Made by a program: the position numbers and the translations under genes. From CP2-2F sp034436355 (GTDB lineage: Bacteria > Chloroflexota > Anaerolineae > Aggregatilineales > UBA2796): DNA of 64,000 nt. Positions within the stretch are counted from its first letter, which is position 1, and the number at the start of each line of letters is the position of its first letter. Below the pieces are notes generated by a model. It worked only from the letters and a program-made list of their open reading frames with translations, did not search any database and was not told where the DNA came from. The DNA is taken from the NCBI GenBank assembly GCA_034436355.1, contig DAOTVQ010000030.1, forward strand, positions 1 to 64,000, in the 5' to 3' direction. Below, piece after piece: positions 1-9,227 of the stretch.

Positions 1-76
<76 letters not shown>

Positions 77-152
77 TCTTTTCCTCAGCTCAGCGCCACG
101 GGCACCCTTGATTCTTCTGGCTTTTCCGCTCACTTTTTTATTCAGCACCGGC

Positions 153-182
153 TTGCCTCAAAGTGCCAAACTGTGGTACACT
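153..182 (+). promoter_or_regulatory. Sigma70-type promoter, probable leaderless start
   Basis: A -35 TTGCCT (153-158) and -10 TACACT (177-182) are separated by 18 bp. The predicted start point, about 7 nt after the -10, falls on the ATG at 189. No Shine-Dalgarno sequence is visible before that ATG. This fits a leaderless mRNA and argues against the in-frame ATG at 108. Confidence 0.5.
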
Positions 183-188
183 TGTGCT

Positions 189-1907
189 ATGCAAACACTC
201 GCTCAAACACTCGCTGAATATGAGATAGAGCTGCTGCGCGTCATCGCCAACCGTTGGGATGTGGACTTGCCTCGTGATGTGCGCCGTGCCGCTGAAACGC
301 TTGGCAAAGCAATGCTCAACCGCGAAAAAGCCGCCGAAATCTGGGCGCGCCTGAGCGATGAACAGCGCGGCGCCTTGCAGACTCTTTTAGCCTCATCTGA
401 GCATAAAATGCCCGCCGCCCTCTTTAAGCGGCTGCATGGCGAAGTGCGCCCAATGGGTGGCGATAAGCTGATGCGGGAGAAACCGCACCTTGCGCCTGCC
501 AACCTTGCAGAGGCACTGTACTATCTCGGCTTGATTGCCTACGGCGGCGGTCAGGCGTTTGTGTATGTGCCAAGCGACCTTGCGCCATTACTGCCTACAG
601 AGAAGACAGGCTATGACTTGAGCGCGCCACCGCAACGTACAGAGGCATTAGCCAGCGTACCTGAGCCGCAAGGCATTCGCACAGCGGATACCTCGCTAGT
701 AGATGATCTGACAACCTTCCTTGCCGGCTGCCAGCTTGAAGATGTGCCATTTGTGGCTGAGTCAATCCCGGAGAGTTGGCGAGAGGCAATGCAGCCATTC
801 TTTATCGGGGCGGCGAGTGCGGCGCGTGTAGCACTGCTGGTAGGGCTTGCCCTCGATATGGGCTTGGTAAACCTTGAAAGTGCGAAGGAAAAGCTCATCT
901 ACATCAAACCTGTGCCTGCCAAAGCCCGCGCATGGCTGGATATGCCACGCCCTGCCCAAGTGCGCGCCCTTGCCGAAGGCTGGCAGCACAGCCGTCGCTT
1001 CAACGAACTGTTTCACACACCAAGCCTGAAACCTGAGCGCACCGGCGCCTGGCAAAATGATCCGCTGGCAGCGCGGCAGGCAATTTGCAACTATCTGGAG
1101 ATGGTACCCCCTAGTGATTGGTGGGCTGTTGATGACTTAATTGAGGCAATCTACGAAGAAGAACCTGATTTTATGCGCCCGGATGGCGACTATGAAAGTT
1201 GGTACATCCGCGACGCGCAAACCAACAAATATCTGCGCGGCTTTGAGCATTGGCACAAGGTGGATGGCGCTGTGTTGCGCTTTACACTGACGGTGCCGAT
1301 GCACATGCTCGGCTTGGTGGATATTGCCGATTCTACCAAATTCTGTCGCCTCACAGCCTATGGGCGCGCTTTGATCGGTTCAAGCGATTGGCCCCCCAAC
1401 CCGCCGCCCAATTCGCCCAATGAAGGCAAGCCTATCACGATTGACTCGGAAGGCATTTGCCGCGCCATGCGTGCCACCAACCGCTACGAGCGCTTCCAAC
1501 TAGCACGCTGCACTATGTGGGTAGGCGGTGTGTCTTCCACAGAGGGCTACCAATATCTGATCACGGCGGAAGGCATCGCCCGTGCTAAAGCACAGGGCAT
1601 CCGCACGGAGCAAGTCATCACCTTTTTGCGGCGCGTCAGTGATAATGGCGTGCCAGTCGAGATCATTCGTCAACTGGAGGCTTGGGCAGCCGCCGAATCG
1701 CAAACCGTCTCGCTTGGTCAGCTCTGGGTGCTGCGCCTGCCCAGCGAGGCACTGCTAGATAGCCTTTTCAACATCCCTAAAGTGCGGCGCTATTTTGGTG
1801 CGCGGCTTGGCGCACAGGCTGTTGCAGTCCGCCCTGATCAGTGGCAGGCGTTGGTGGATACGCTGCGAGAAAACAACATTCAGGTTGAATTGGAACAGGC
1901 AGATTAG
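189..1907 (+). CDS. Helicase-associated winged-helix domain protein
   Basis: This is a 572-residue soluble protein. The N-terminal half is helical and winged-helix-like (EYEIELLRVIANRWDVDLPR...). The C-terminal third resembles the 'helicase conserved C-terminal' domain seen without a motor domain in actinobacterial and chloroflexotal proteins, with the typical pattern 'ITAEGIARAKAQGI...ITFLRRVSDNGVPVEIIRQLEAWA...VLRLPSEALLDSL'. No Walker motifs are present, so it is not itself a helicase. The start at 189 is chosen because the promoter at 153-182 leaves no room for a longer product. recJ follows after 9 bp, which suggests co-transcription and a role around DNA. The specific function is unknown. 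Confidence 0.65.
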   Translation: MQTLAQTLAEYEIELLRVIANRWDVDLPRDVRRAAETLGKAMLNREKAAEIWARLSDEQRGALQTLLASSEHKMPAALFKRLHGEVRPMGGDKLMREKPHLAPANLAEALYYLGLIAYGGGQAFVYVPSDLAPLLPTEKTGYDLSAPPQRTEALASVPEPQGIRTADTSLVDDLTTFLAGCQLEDVPFVAESIPESWREAMQPFFIGAASAARVALLVGLALDMGLVNLESAKEKLIYIKPVPAKARAWLDMPRPAQVRALAEGWQHSRRFNELFHTPSLKPERTGAWQNDPLAARQAICNYLEMVPPSDWWAVDDLIEAIYEEEPDFMRPDGDYESWYIRDAQTNKYLRGFEHWHKVDGAVLRFTLTVPMHMLGLVDIADSTKFCRLTAYGRALIGSSDWPPNPPPNSPNEGKPITIDSEGICRAMRATNRYERFQLARCTMWVGGVSSTEGYQYLITAEGIARAKAQGIRTEQVITFLRRVSDNGVPVEIIRQLEAWAAAESQTVSLGQLWVLRLPSEALLDSLFNIPKVRRYFGARLGAQAVAVRPDQWQALVDTLRENNIQVELEQAD

Positions 1908-1916
1908 CCCACACCC

Positions 1917-4244
1917 ATGGATGCCCTCACTGAGCGCGCTTGGCAACTGCCCACACCCATTGATGATTTTCCCGATGATGTGCTGCACGCCTGCGATTCA
2001 GACGCGCTGATCGCCGCCATTTTAGAACGGCGCGGGCTGCGCGAGGCGTCCGCCATACGTGCCTTCCTTGACCCTGACGCTTACACGCCTGCACTGCCCG
2101 AAAGCCTGCCCGATTTGCCCGCCGCCTCAGATCGTTTGGCGGAAGCAGTTCGGCAAGGCGAGAAAATCCTAATCTGGGGCGATTTTGATGTGGATGGACA
2201 GACCGCCACCGCCCTTTTGGTAGATGCCCTCACCCGACTCGGCGCGCAGGTTGCCTACTACATTCCGCAGCGCGCCACCGAGTCGCACGGCATCAAGGTT
2301 TCGCGCCTGCAAGCGCTAATTGCAGAGCATCAGCCGAACTTGCTGCTCACCTGTGATACCGGCATTAGTGAGCATCGTGCTGTAGAGGCGGCACAGGCGG
2401 CTGGTTTGCCCGTCCTGATCACTGATCATCACGAACTAGCTGACTCACTGCCCAATGCACAGGCAATTGTGAACCCAAAGCGCTTACCGCCTGAGCATCC
2501 GCTGCGGACGCTGCCCGGCGTTGGCGTTGCCTTCAAGCTGATGCAGCACCTCTTCACCACACTTGGGCAAGCGCGGCACTTGGGCAGCCTGCTAGACCTT
2601 GTGGCGCTTGGCATTGTCTGCGATGTGGCAGAACAGGTTGGCGATACGCGCTATTTGCTGCAATTAGGCATGGATCGGCTGCGCCTTGCTGAGCGTGTCG
2701 GTGTTGAGGCACTTTTGCAGGTTACTAAGCTGCCACCAGAGACGCTCACCGCTGAGCGAATCGGCTTCACGCTCGGTCCACGCCTAAATGCCGTCGGGCG
2801 CATGGGCGATGCCGCCCTTGCCGTTGAACTGCTCACCACGCGAGATCGTCCGCGTGCGGCACTCATCGCCCAAGCGTTGGAACGCCTGAACGCCGAGCGC
2901 CGTCTGCTGACGCGCCAAATCGAAGAGGCGGCGGAAGCCATGCTAGAGGCAGATCGCAGCTTGCTGCACGAGGCAGCCCTTGTGCTGCACCATCCAGAGT
3001 GGCACATTGGCGTGTTGGGTGTGGTGGCGAACAGCCTCGCCGAACGTTATCTGCGTCCAGTGGTGCTGCTTGGTGGTGCGGGTAACCTTGCCAGTGGATC
3101 GGCGCGTGCCTTCGGTGGCTTGAACATTCATGCCGCGCTGGAACAGGCGGCTGACTTGTTACGGACATTCGGCGGACACCAAGGTGCAGCAGGACTCTCG
3201 CTGGCGGTTGAGAATATTCCCGCCTTGCGAAAGCGCCTGACCACAGCCCTGCTCAGCCAGCAGCCTGACGCCGCTGAGCCGCCGCCGCTGCGGATTGATG
3301 CCACAATCGCACTATCTGAAGCAGATTTAAACCTTGTGGCGCGCTTGAATCGGCTGGCGCCCTTTGGGGAAGGCAATCCGCCGATTGTGCTGGCAACACC
3401 TAACCTGCATCTGAGCCATGCCGGAACTTTTGGGCGCGAGAATAACCACTTGCGGTTGACCGTTGAAGATGGCGACGGTGCTGCTTTGCCGATGATTGTG
3501 TGGCGCGGCGCGGGCTTGCGCCTGCCTGAAGGACTTTTTGACGCTGCCTACCGACTTGGCATAGATACACACGGTGGGCTTGAAGCAGTGCTGGTTGGTC
3601 TGCATCCACACACATCCATTGCCGTTGAGGAAGAAAGCGCGCTCACCATCCACGATTGGCGGCGTGATCCTGATCCATCAGCGCGCCTGACCGCCATCCT
3701 TGCCGAAACTGAGGGCGCGCAAATCTGGGCAGAGGCGTACAACCGCCGCGAATTTCCCGATTACCGCCGCCGCGCTGAGCTAAGCCCGTCCGAAACGCTC
3801 ATCATCCTCAGCGCACCCTCTGACCTTGAAACGCTGCATGCCGCATTGGTGGCTGCCACACCGCAGTGTGTACATGTTATTGGTGTGCCGCCGCCGCTCG
3901 AAGGGCTAGAAGGCTTCCTGAGGCAGCTTACGCTTGCCCTGAAAAACGCAGCCACACACCTAGATGGCATGATCAGCATCGCTACGCTGTGCGGTGCAGC
4001 GGCTGCCAGCCCGAACGTCGTGCGGAAAGCGCTTGCCTTCCTTGCCGCCGAAGGGCAGATCGTCTATGAAGAAAACGCTGAGCAAATTGTTCACCTAACG
4101 CTGCTGCAACGCACCACGGCTGCCAGCCGCGCCGAATCACAGGTGCATTTGGCGCGCCTGCAAACTGCTTACGAAGAAATGGAGGCTTTTCGGCGCTACT
4201 TCCACCTGATGCCACTGAAAAACCTGCTTAAGCTGCCGCACTAA
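1917..4244 (+). CDS. recJ: Single-stranded-DNA-specific 5'-3' exonuclease RecJ
   Basis: RecJ degrades 5'-ended single-stranded DNA in recombination and mismatch/base-excision repair, in the cytoplasm with Mn2+. The 775-residue protein shows the DHH phosphoesterase core: DFDVDG at residues 89-94, CDTG at 146-149 and the DHH signature at 170-172. The DHHA1 motif follows (FGGHQGAAGLSLA), then the OB-like domain beginning LAPFGEGNPP. About 200 further residues form a C-terminal extension whose end (TLCGAAAASPNVVRKALAFLAAEGQIVYEE) looks winged-helix-like. RecJ proteins of 700-800 residues with such extensions occur in several phyla. It lies 9 bp after the helicase-associated protein, so the two are probably co-transcribed. 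Confidence 0.93.
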   Translation: MDALTERAWQLPTPIDDFPDDVLHACDSDALIAAILERRGLREASAIRAFLDPDAYTPALPESLPDLPAASDRLAEAVRQGEKILIWGDFDVDGQTATALLVDALTRLGAQVAYYIPQRATESHGIKVSRLQALIAEHQPNLLLTCDTGISEHRAVEAAQAAGLPVLITDHHELADSLPNAQAIVNPKRLPPEHPLRTLPGVGVAFKLMQHLFTTLGQARHLGSLLDLVALGIVCDVAEQVGDTRYLLQLGMDRLRLAERVGVEALLQVTKLPPETLTAERIGFTLGPRLNAVGRMGDAALAVELLTTRDRPRAALIAQALERLNAERRLLTRQIEEAAEAMLEADRSLLHEAALVLHHPEWHIGVLGVVANSLAERYLRPVVLLGGAGNLASGSARAFGGLNIHAALEQAADLLRTFGGHQGAAGLSLAVENIPALRKRLTTALLSQQPDAAEPPPLRIDATIALSEADLNLVARLNRLAPFGEGNPPIVLATPNLHLSHAGTFGRENNHLRLTVEDGDGAALPMIVWRGAGLRLPEGLFDAAYRLGIDTHGGLEAVLVGLHPHTSIAVEEESALTIHDWRRDPDPSARLTAILAETEGAQIWAEAYNRREFPDYRRRAELSPSETLIILSAPSDLETLHAALVAATPQCVHVIGVPPPLEGLEGFLRQLTLALKNAATHLDGMISIATLCGAAAASPNVVRKALAFLAAEGQIVYEENAEQIVHLTLLQRTTAASRAESQVHLARLQTAYEEMEAFRRYFHLMPLKNLLKLPH

Positions 4245-4330
4245 GGCGCTGTGCAAACCTACACGCATGTACCCAAATAGGGTATAGTTGTGCGCGGAAT
4301 GCTTCCCAGATAGCCAAAGGATGTACCCCG

Positions 4331-4651
4331 ATGTTGGTTGCGCTCGTCTCTATCCGCGTGAAGCCTGAGCATGTGCAGGCGTTCATTGCTGCCACGCTGG
4401 AAAATGCCCGCAACAGCGTTCAAGAAGCCGGCGTGGCACGCTTCGATTTCATCCAGCAGGAAGATGATCCGAATCACTTTATGTTGATTGAAGTCTTTCA
4501 TTCACCAGAAGCACAGCAGGCACACCGCGAAACGCCGCACTATTTGGCATGGCGTGATGCCGTTGCTAACCTGCTGGCAGAGCCGCGAGTCGGCGTGCGC
4601 TATTTGCCCATCTTTCCCGATCAGGCGCTCTGGAAGTATCCCAATGCTTGA
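4331..4651 (+). CDS. ABM-domain protein (putative quinol monooxygenase family)
   Basis: This is a 106-residue single-domain protein with the antibiotic-biosynthesis-monooxygenase (ABM) ferredoxin-like fold pattern: MLVALVSIRVKPEHVQAF, then ARFDFIQQEDDPNHFMLIEVF and HRETPHYLAWRDAV. The family includes quinol monooxygenases, LsrG and heme-degrading enzymes; the substrate cannot be read from the sequence. The TATAGT at 4283-4288 could be a -10 box, but the -35 is poor. Its stop overlaps the start of the next gene by 8 bp, so the two are translationally coupled and probably act on related small molecules. Confidence 0.8.
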   Translation: MLVALVSIRVKPEHVQAFIAATLENARNSVQEAGVARFDFIQQEDDPNHFMLIEVFHSPEAQQAHRETPHYLAWRDAVANLLAEPRVGVRYLPIFPDQALWKYPNA

Positions 4652-5807
4652 CCGTTTCGAGTTCATGACCGCAGGGCGCATTGTGTTCGGCGCGAATACG
4701 CTGCGCGAACTGCCTACCCATGCCAAAGCCTTCGGCTCGCGTGCCTTAGTCGTTACGGGCAGCGATCCAAGCCGTGCCGCACCACTTTACGATCTGTTGC
4801 GCACAGCGCAGATCGCCTATGAAGTATTCGCAGTGGCGGGCGAGCCAAAAATCGAGACTGCCTTTACGGGTGTGGCGCAAGCACGTGCCTTTGCTGCTGA
4901 GCTGATCATCGGTTTTGGCGGCGGCGGCGCGCTGGATGCTGCCAAAGCCATTGCCGCACTCGCCACCAACGAGGGCGATCTAATTGATTATCTTGAAGTG
5001 GTGGGCAAGGCACTGCCCTTGCCGCACGTGCCGCTGCCCTACATCGCTATCCCGACGACGGCAGGCACCGGCTCAGAGGCAACGCGCAACGCTGTGCTGA
5101 CCGCTGAGGCGCAGCAGGTGAAGGTTAGCTTGCGCTCACCGCTGATGTTGCCGCGCCTTGCCTTGATCGATCCAACGTTGATGCACAGCCTGCCGCCTGA
5201 GGTAACTGCCAGCAGCGGCTTAGATGCGCTCACACAGTTGATTGAGCCGTTTGTATGCCGCCGCGCTAACCCGATTACCGATGCGCTCTGCCGTGAGGGA
5301 ATCACCAATGCGGCGTGGGCGCTGCCACGCGCCTACAGCGATGGCAGCGATGCAGAAGCACGCGAGGCAATGGCATATGCCAGCTTGTTTGGCGGCATGG
5401 CGCTTGCCAATGCCGGCTTGGGCGCAGTGCATGGCTTTGCGGCACCGATTGGTGGCATGTTTAAGGCAGGGCATGGCGTTATTTGCGCCAGCCTGCTGCC
5501 GCATGTGATGGCTGCCAATGTGCGTGCCTTGCGCGCTCAGAACGACTCATACGCTTATGATCGGCTGATGCGCTTTGAAGAAATTGCCCTGTTGCTGGAT
5601 GCTGAAGCGCCAGAGGCTGAGGCAGCCGTAGCGGCTGTTTCTGCGCTGTGTGCGCGCCTGAATATCCCACGCCTGAGCGCGCTTGGCGTGCAGCGTGAGG
5701 CATTCGCGGAGATCGTCCCGAAGGCGCAAGCCTCTAACAGCATGAAGGCAAATCCCGTCACCCTGAGCGATGCTGACCTATACGCAATCTTAGAAGCGGC
5801 GTGGTAA
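4644..5807 (+). CDS. Iron-type (group III) alcohol dehydrogenase family
   Basis: A 387-residue NAD(P)-dependent dehydrogenase of the group III family. The dinucleotide motif GFGGGGALDAAKAIA and the PTTAGTGSEAT block are clear. Of the usual four metal ligands (Asp, His, His, His), the Asp (SSGLDALTQ) and the last two His (GAVHGFAAPIGG and AGHGVICA) are present. The first His position is Gln (LDALTQLIEPF instead of LTHAIE), as in a recognised subfamily. The ATG at 4644 overlaps the ABM gene end and gives the family's usual N-terminus (MLDRFEFMTAGRIVFG). Substrate unknown; a butanol-dehydrogenase-like or maleylacetate-reductase-like activity is possible. Confidence 0.88.
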   Translation: MLDRFEFMTAGRIVFGANTLRELPTHAKAFGSRALVVTGSDPSRAAPLYDLLRTAQIAYEVFAVAGEPKIETAFTGVAQARAFAAELIIGFGGGGALDAAKAIAALATNEGDLIDYLEVVGKALPLPHVPLPYIAIPTTAGTGSEATRNAVLTAEAQQVKVSLRSPLMLPRLALIDPTLMHSLPPEVTASSGLDALTQLIEPFVCRRANPITDALCREGITNAAWALPRAYSDGSDAEAREAMAYASLFGGMALANAGLGAVHGFAAPIGGMFKAGHGVICASLLPHVMAANVRALRAQNDSYAYDRLMRFEEIALLLDAEAPEAEAAVAAVSALCARLNIPRLSALGVQREAFAEIVPKAQASNSMKANPVTLSDADLYAILEAAW

Positions 5808-5836
5808 AGCGCCCTGCCAAACGGAGTTGATGTTCT

Positions 5837-6883
5837 ATGCCACAGTCTGCGCCGAACCCTGTGCCAGCGCGCCCTAAAGGGATGCGCCCGCTGAGCCTGT
5901 ACAGCCTGCTGCTCACATTTTTCTTGCAAAACCGTGTGCGCCTGCACGATGCTGAACTGCCACCTGTTGCGCTCTTAAACAGCCTGCTGCACCTGCTGTT
6001 AACACCTGCTGCGCTCAGCTTGCCCATAGCCATTCTGCTGCGGCGCTGGCGAACAGTGGGTTGGCTAACGCCGCTGGCAGCCGAATTTTTGCGGCAGTAT
6101 GGTGGGCAGGTGTGGCGAATACTGCGTCCGCCGCCACCAATTAGCTCACCACGCAGTTTTACAGCGCTCACCTACAACCTGCACGTCGAGTCGGTTCACC
6201 TAGCGCCGCTTTTGGCAACCATCCGTGCTGCTAACGCCGATCTGGTTGCTTTGCAAGAGCTAAGCGCCGCCGCTGCTGATTTTTTCGAGCGCGAACTCGC
6301 CGCCCAATATCCTTACCGCAGTTTATGCCCATACCCACCTTTTCCAAGCGCGGGGCAGGGTATTCTCAGCCGCTTCCCGCTGGATGAAGTTGATTATTGG
6401 CAGCATGAAGGCATTCACAACGCACTGGGGCATCAGCGTGGGGTGGTCAGCCTGCATGGCGCCAAGATTGCCCTCTACAACTTGCATCCTGTGCATCCGG
6501 GCATGGTCGGCAAACTCTTTGATGCGCGCCCGCGCCAAAGCGAGATTGATCAGATCATGGCGCGCCTTGCCGCGGAAAAACAGTCCGTCCTGCTCTTGGG
6601 CGATTTCAACATGACCGATCAGGCGGATGCCTATCGGCAGATCACAGCGCGCTATTACGATGTCTACCGCAGAGTTGGCGTCGGTATGGGCTATACCTTC
6701 CCGGCCTGGCAGTACCCACAAGCCCGCGAGATCATCAATGGCTTGCCGATTGGCTGGCTGCCGCCGCTTTTCCGCATAGACTTTGCCTTTGCCAGTGAAG
6801 GCATTCGGGCGCTTGGCGCACAAGTCTGGGGCGATTCAGGCGGCTCGGATCACCTGCCGTTATGGGTGCAATTAGCAGTTTAG
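5837..6883 (+). CDS. Endonuclease/exonuclease/phosphatase (EEP) family protein, membrane-anchored
   Basis: A 348-residue protein with hydrophobic stretches near residues 17-30 and 45-75, probably a membrane anchor, then an EEP (DNase I-like) domain. Catalytic motifs are in order: TYNLH, DLVALQE, GQGILSRFP, LLGDFN and the terminal GGSDHLPLWVQL. The family hydrolyses phosphodiesters or phosphomonoesters of nucleic acids, lipids or small molecules. With an N-terminal anchor, a periplasmic or cell-surface substrate is more likely than genomic DNA. A GGAG at 5823-5826 precedes the ATG. Confidence 0.8.
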   Translation: MPQSAPNPVPARPKGMRPLSLYSLLLTFFLQNRVRLHDAELPPVALLNSLLHLLLTPAALSLPIAILLRRWRTVGWLTPLAAEFLRQYGGQVWRILRPPPPISSPRSFTALTYNLHVESVHLAPLLATIRAANADLVALQELSAAAADFFERELAAQYPYRSLCPYPPFPSAGQGILSRFPLDEVDYWQHEGIHNALGHQRGVVSLHGAKIALYNLHPVHPGMVGKLFDARPRQSEIDQIMARLAAEKQSVLLLGDFNMTDQADAYRQITARYYDVYRRVGVGMGYTFPAWQYPQAREIINGLPIGWLPPLFRIDFAFASEGIRALGAQVWGDSGGSDHLPLWVQLAV

Positions 6884-6900
6884 GGGAACAACAACACGCG

Positions 6901-8496
6901 ATGAGCTTCACAATTCTAGTGACCACAGCGCTTACCAGCGAAGCGCTTGACTTTCTGCGGCGTGCCGAAGGCATTGAGGTGCGGATTTTGCCGCCCGAAC
7001 GGGCAGAGGTTGCTAAGGCGCTTAGCGAGGCAGACGGGCTGATTATCCGCGATGATTTAAGGGTGGATGCTGACTTGCTGGCGAACGCCAAGCGTCTGAA
7101 AGTTGTTGGGCGGGTTGGCGTTGGCTTAGCAGGTATTGATATAGAAGCGGCAACAGCGCGTGGCGTTATGGTGATGCACACGCCGGGCGTCAACGCCATC
7201 TCGACTGCCGAATATACCTTTGCCCTGATGCTGGCATTGGCGCGTCAGGTGATTCCCGCACATTTAGAAGTCGGGCGCGGCTTGTGGCTGCGTCAGGCAC
7301 ATATGGGGACAGAATTATATGGCAAGCTACTAGGCATCATTGGCATTGGGCGTGTTGGAAAGCGCGTCGCAGAGCGCGCCACAGCATTTGGTATGGATGT
7401 GATCGCTTACGATCCCTATGTGGCAGAGGCGCAGCTTGCCGATCTGCGCGTGAAATTGGTTGGCTTTGAAGAACTGCTGCGCCGCAGCGATTTTATCAGC
7501 ATTCACTGTGCCTACACGCCCGAAACGGCGAATTTGCTGAATGCAGAGGCGTTCAGCCTGATCAAGGCAGGTGCGCGCATCATTAACGTGGCGCATGGCA
7601 GCGTGTTTGATGAGGCAGCGTTGATCGCGGCACTCCAAAACGGGCGGATCAGCGGTGCTGCCCTGGATGTGTTCGCCACCGAACCACCTCATGATTCACC
7701 GCTGCTGGGCTTGCCAAACGTCATCCACACGCCACATATGGGCGATGCAACCCTTGAGGCGCAGCGCGATCTCAGTATGCAGATTGCCCGCCAAGTCTAT
7801 GATGCGCTGCACGGTGCAGACTACCGCAACATTGTGAACATGCCCTTCATGCCCGGACGCGCCTTTGACGCCATGCAGCCCTATCTGCGCCTTGCCGAAC
7901 GGATCGGCGCGCTGCACCACTACATGGCACGTGGGCGCATTCGGCGTGTGGCAGTGGAATATAAGGGTGAAGAATTGGATGGCTTGGTCAAGCCGCTGAC
8001 TGTCGCGCTGCTTAAGGGCATGTTATCGCCAGTGCTTGGCGAGAGCGTCAACTACATCAACGCGCCGTTGGTGGCGATGGAACGCGGCATTCACGTCACG
8101 CAGACCAAAGGGCTAGACGTGGTGGACTACACAAATCTCGTCTCCTGTCAGGTGCATTGGGAAGGCGGCGGCGGTCAGGTGATCAGCGGTGCGCTGTTCA
8201 ATCGGCGCGAGCCGCGCATTGTGCAGATTGATGATTATCGCAGCGATTTTGTGCCAAGCGGCGTGCTGTTGGTCTTTGGCAGCTACGACGTGCCGGGCGT
8301 GATCGGCAGGGTTGGCACGCTGCTCGGTGAGAACGGCATTAACATCGCGGCGTGGCGCACCGGGCGTGCTGCCAAAGGCGGGCAAACGCTCACCGTGCTA
8401 ACGCTTGACCAACCGCTGCCCGATCCGCTGTTGGAACAGTTCCGCGCCCTCGATTTTGTGCGGCACGCAGCGCAAATCACCCTGCCAACGCTCTAG
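6901..8496 (+). CDS. serA: D-3-phosphoglycerate dehydrogenase (SerA) family
   Basis: A 531-residue D-2-hydroxyacid dehydrogenase of the long SerA type, catalysing the first step of serine synthesis (3-phosphoglycerate to 3-phosphohydroxypyruvate, NAD-linked). The Rossmann motif GIGRVG is at 148-153. The acid Glu (DVFATEPP) and general-base His (TPHMGDAT) are present. An allosteric-substrate-binding domain follows, then a C-terminal ACT domain (VLLVFGSYDVPGVIGRVGTLLGENGINIAAW). The substrate-binding Arg usually seen in NxARGG reads NVAHGS here, so activity is not assured. The start at 6901 is preceded by GGGGAA and gives the canonical N-terminus. No other serine genes are adjacent. Confidence 0.88.
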   Translation: MSFTILVTTALTSEALDFLRRAEGIEVRILPPERAEVAKALSEADGLIIRDDLRVDADLLANAKRLKVVGRVGVGLAGIDIEAATARGVMVMHTPGVNAISTAEYTFALMLALARQVIPAHLEVGRGLWLRQAHMGTELYGKLLGIIGIGRVGKRVAERATAFGMDVIAYDPYVAEAQLADLRVKLVGFEELLRRSDFISIHCAYTPETANLLNAEAFSLIKAGARIINVAHGSVFDEAALIAALQNGRISGAALDVFATEPPHDSPLLGLPNVIHTPHMGDATLEAQRDLSMQIARQVYDALHGADYRNIVNMPFMPGRAFDAMQPYLRLAERIGALHHYMARGRIRRVAVEYKGEELDGLVKPLTVALLKGMLSPVLGESVNYINAPLVAMERGIHVTQTKGLDVVDYTNLVSCQVHWEGGGGQVISGALFNRREPRIVQIDDYRSDFVPSGVLLVFGSYDVPGVIGRVGTLLGENGINIAAWRTGRAAKGGQTLTVLTLDQPLPDPLLEQFRALDFVRHAAQITLPTL

Positions 8497-8535
8497 GGAT
8501 GGTATGATCGCTTAAAAGTATAGGGAGAGGTGCCG

Positions 8536-8820
8536 ATGGCAGAAATCAGGATCACAGGTGCTTTGGCAGAGCGCCTTCAGGCGATTGCAGCGCGTGAAGG
8601 GCGCAGCGTAGAAGCAGTGCTTCAGGCTTGGGTGGAGGCAGATGCGCTAGTACAAGCCGATGATTGGGCGGCGGCATTTTTAGCGCGTGTTGAGGCTGAG
8701 GAACAAGACTGGGGAGAACAGGCAACCGATCTATCTCTCCGCAGCCGCGAAATCTTGGAAAAGGAATTTGCCGATCATCTGCGAAAAGAGATAGAGGACA
8801 GTGACACAAGTTCTGGTTGA
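8536..8820 (+). CDS. Putative antitoxin of a VapBC-type pair
   Basis: A 94-residue protein starting MAEIRITGALAERLQAIAAREGRSVEAVLQAWVE, a short N-terminal segment of ribbon-helix-helix type followed by a charged helical tail. This is the layout of many VapB-like antitoxins. A strong ribosome site (AGGGAGAGG, 8522-8530) and a -10-like TATGAT (8503-8508) precede the ATG. The PIN-domain gene starts inside its last 20 bases. Function is inferred mostly from position and size. Confidence 0.65.
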   Translation: MAEIRITGALAERLQAIAAREGRSVEAVLQAWVEADALVQADDWAAAFLARVEAEEQDWGEQATDLSLRSREILEKEFADHLRKEIEDSDTSSG

Positions 8821-9226
8821 TACAAGTTTTCTCGTCGCGCTTTATAATCGGCATGATATGCAGCATCAGCGTGCATCAGACCTTCTGAGATCGCCCGAAA
8901 GCCGATCATTCCGCTATATCATTCCCGAAGTAGCCCTCACAGAAGTGACATACCTACTACGGCGGGAGGTAGGCATAACGATTGAAGCGCAGTTTATCCA
9001 ATGGCTTGTGGAGACGGGTGCAGTGGTGCAGTGCCTCACATTAGCTGATCTCAACCGTGCAGCACGGATCATGCTCAGCTATGCCGAAGCGCGCTTCGAT
9101 TTTGTGGATTGCTGCCTAATAGCACTCTGTGAGCGCCTGACCATCACCCGCCTCTGCACCTTTGATCGGCGCGATTTCGGCATCTTCCGCCCTAACCACG
9201 CTGAGGCACTAACGCTGCTGCCCTAG
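8801..9226 (+). CDS. PIN-domain ribonuclease toxin (VapC-like)
   Basis: A 141-residue PIN-domain protein. The acidic active-site residues are visible: LVDTSFLVALYN with Asp7, a Glu in PEVALTEVTYLL, and two C-terminal acidic positions in FDFVDCCLIALCE and TFDRRDFG. VapC toxins are Mg2+-dependent RNases that cut tRNA or rRNA and are inhibited by the cognate antitoxin. The start is GTG at 8801, preceded by AGAGATAGAGGA and overlapping the antitoxin by 20 bp, which supports translational coupling. Confidence 0.83.
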   Translation: MTQVLVDTSFLVALYNRHDMQHQRASDLLRSPESRSFRYIIPEVALTEVTYLLRREVGITIEAQFIQWLVETGAVVQCLTLADLNRAARIMLSYAEARFDFVDCCLIALCERLTITRLCTFDRRDFGIFRPNHAEALTLLP

Positions 9227-9227
9227 C

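Noticed and set aside
108..188. N-terminal extension of the first gene
   Set aside because: It would read through the predicted promoter, and the extra residues look like noise.
8503..8508. TATGAT as a full promoter for the toxin-antitoxin pair
   Set aside because: The -10 is good, but no acceptable -35 lies at 16-18 bp, so it is mentioned only with the gene.
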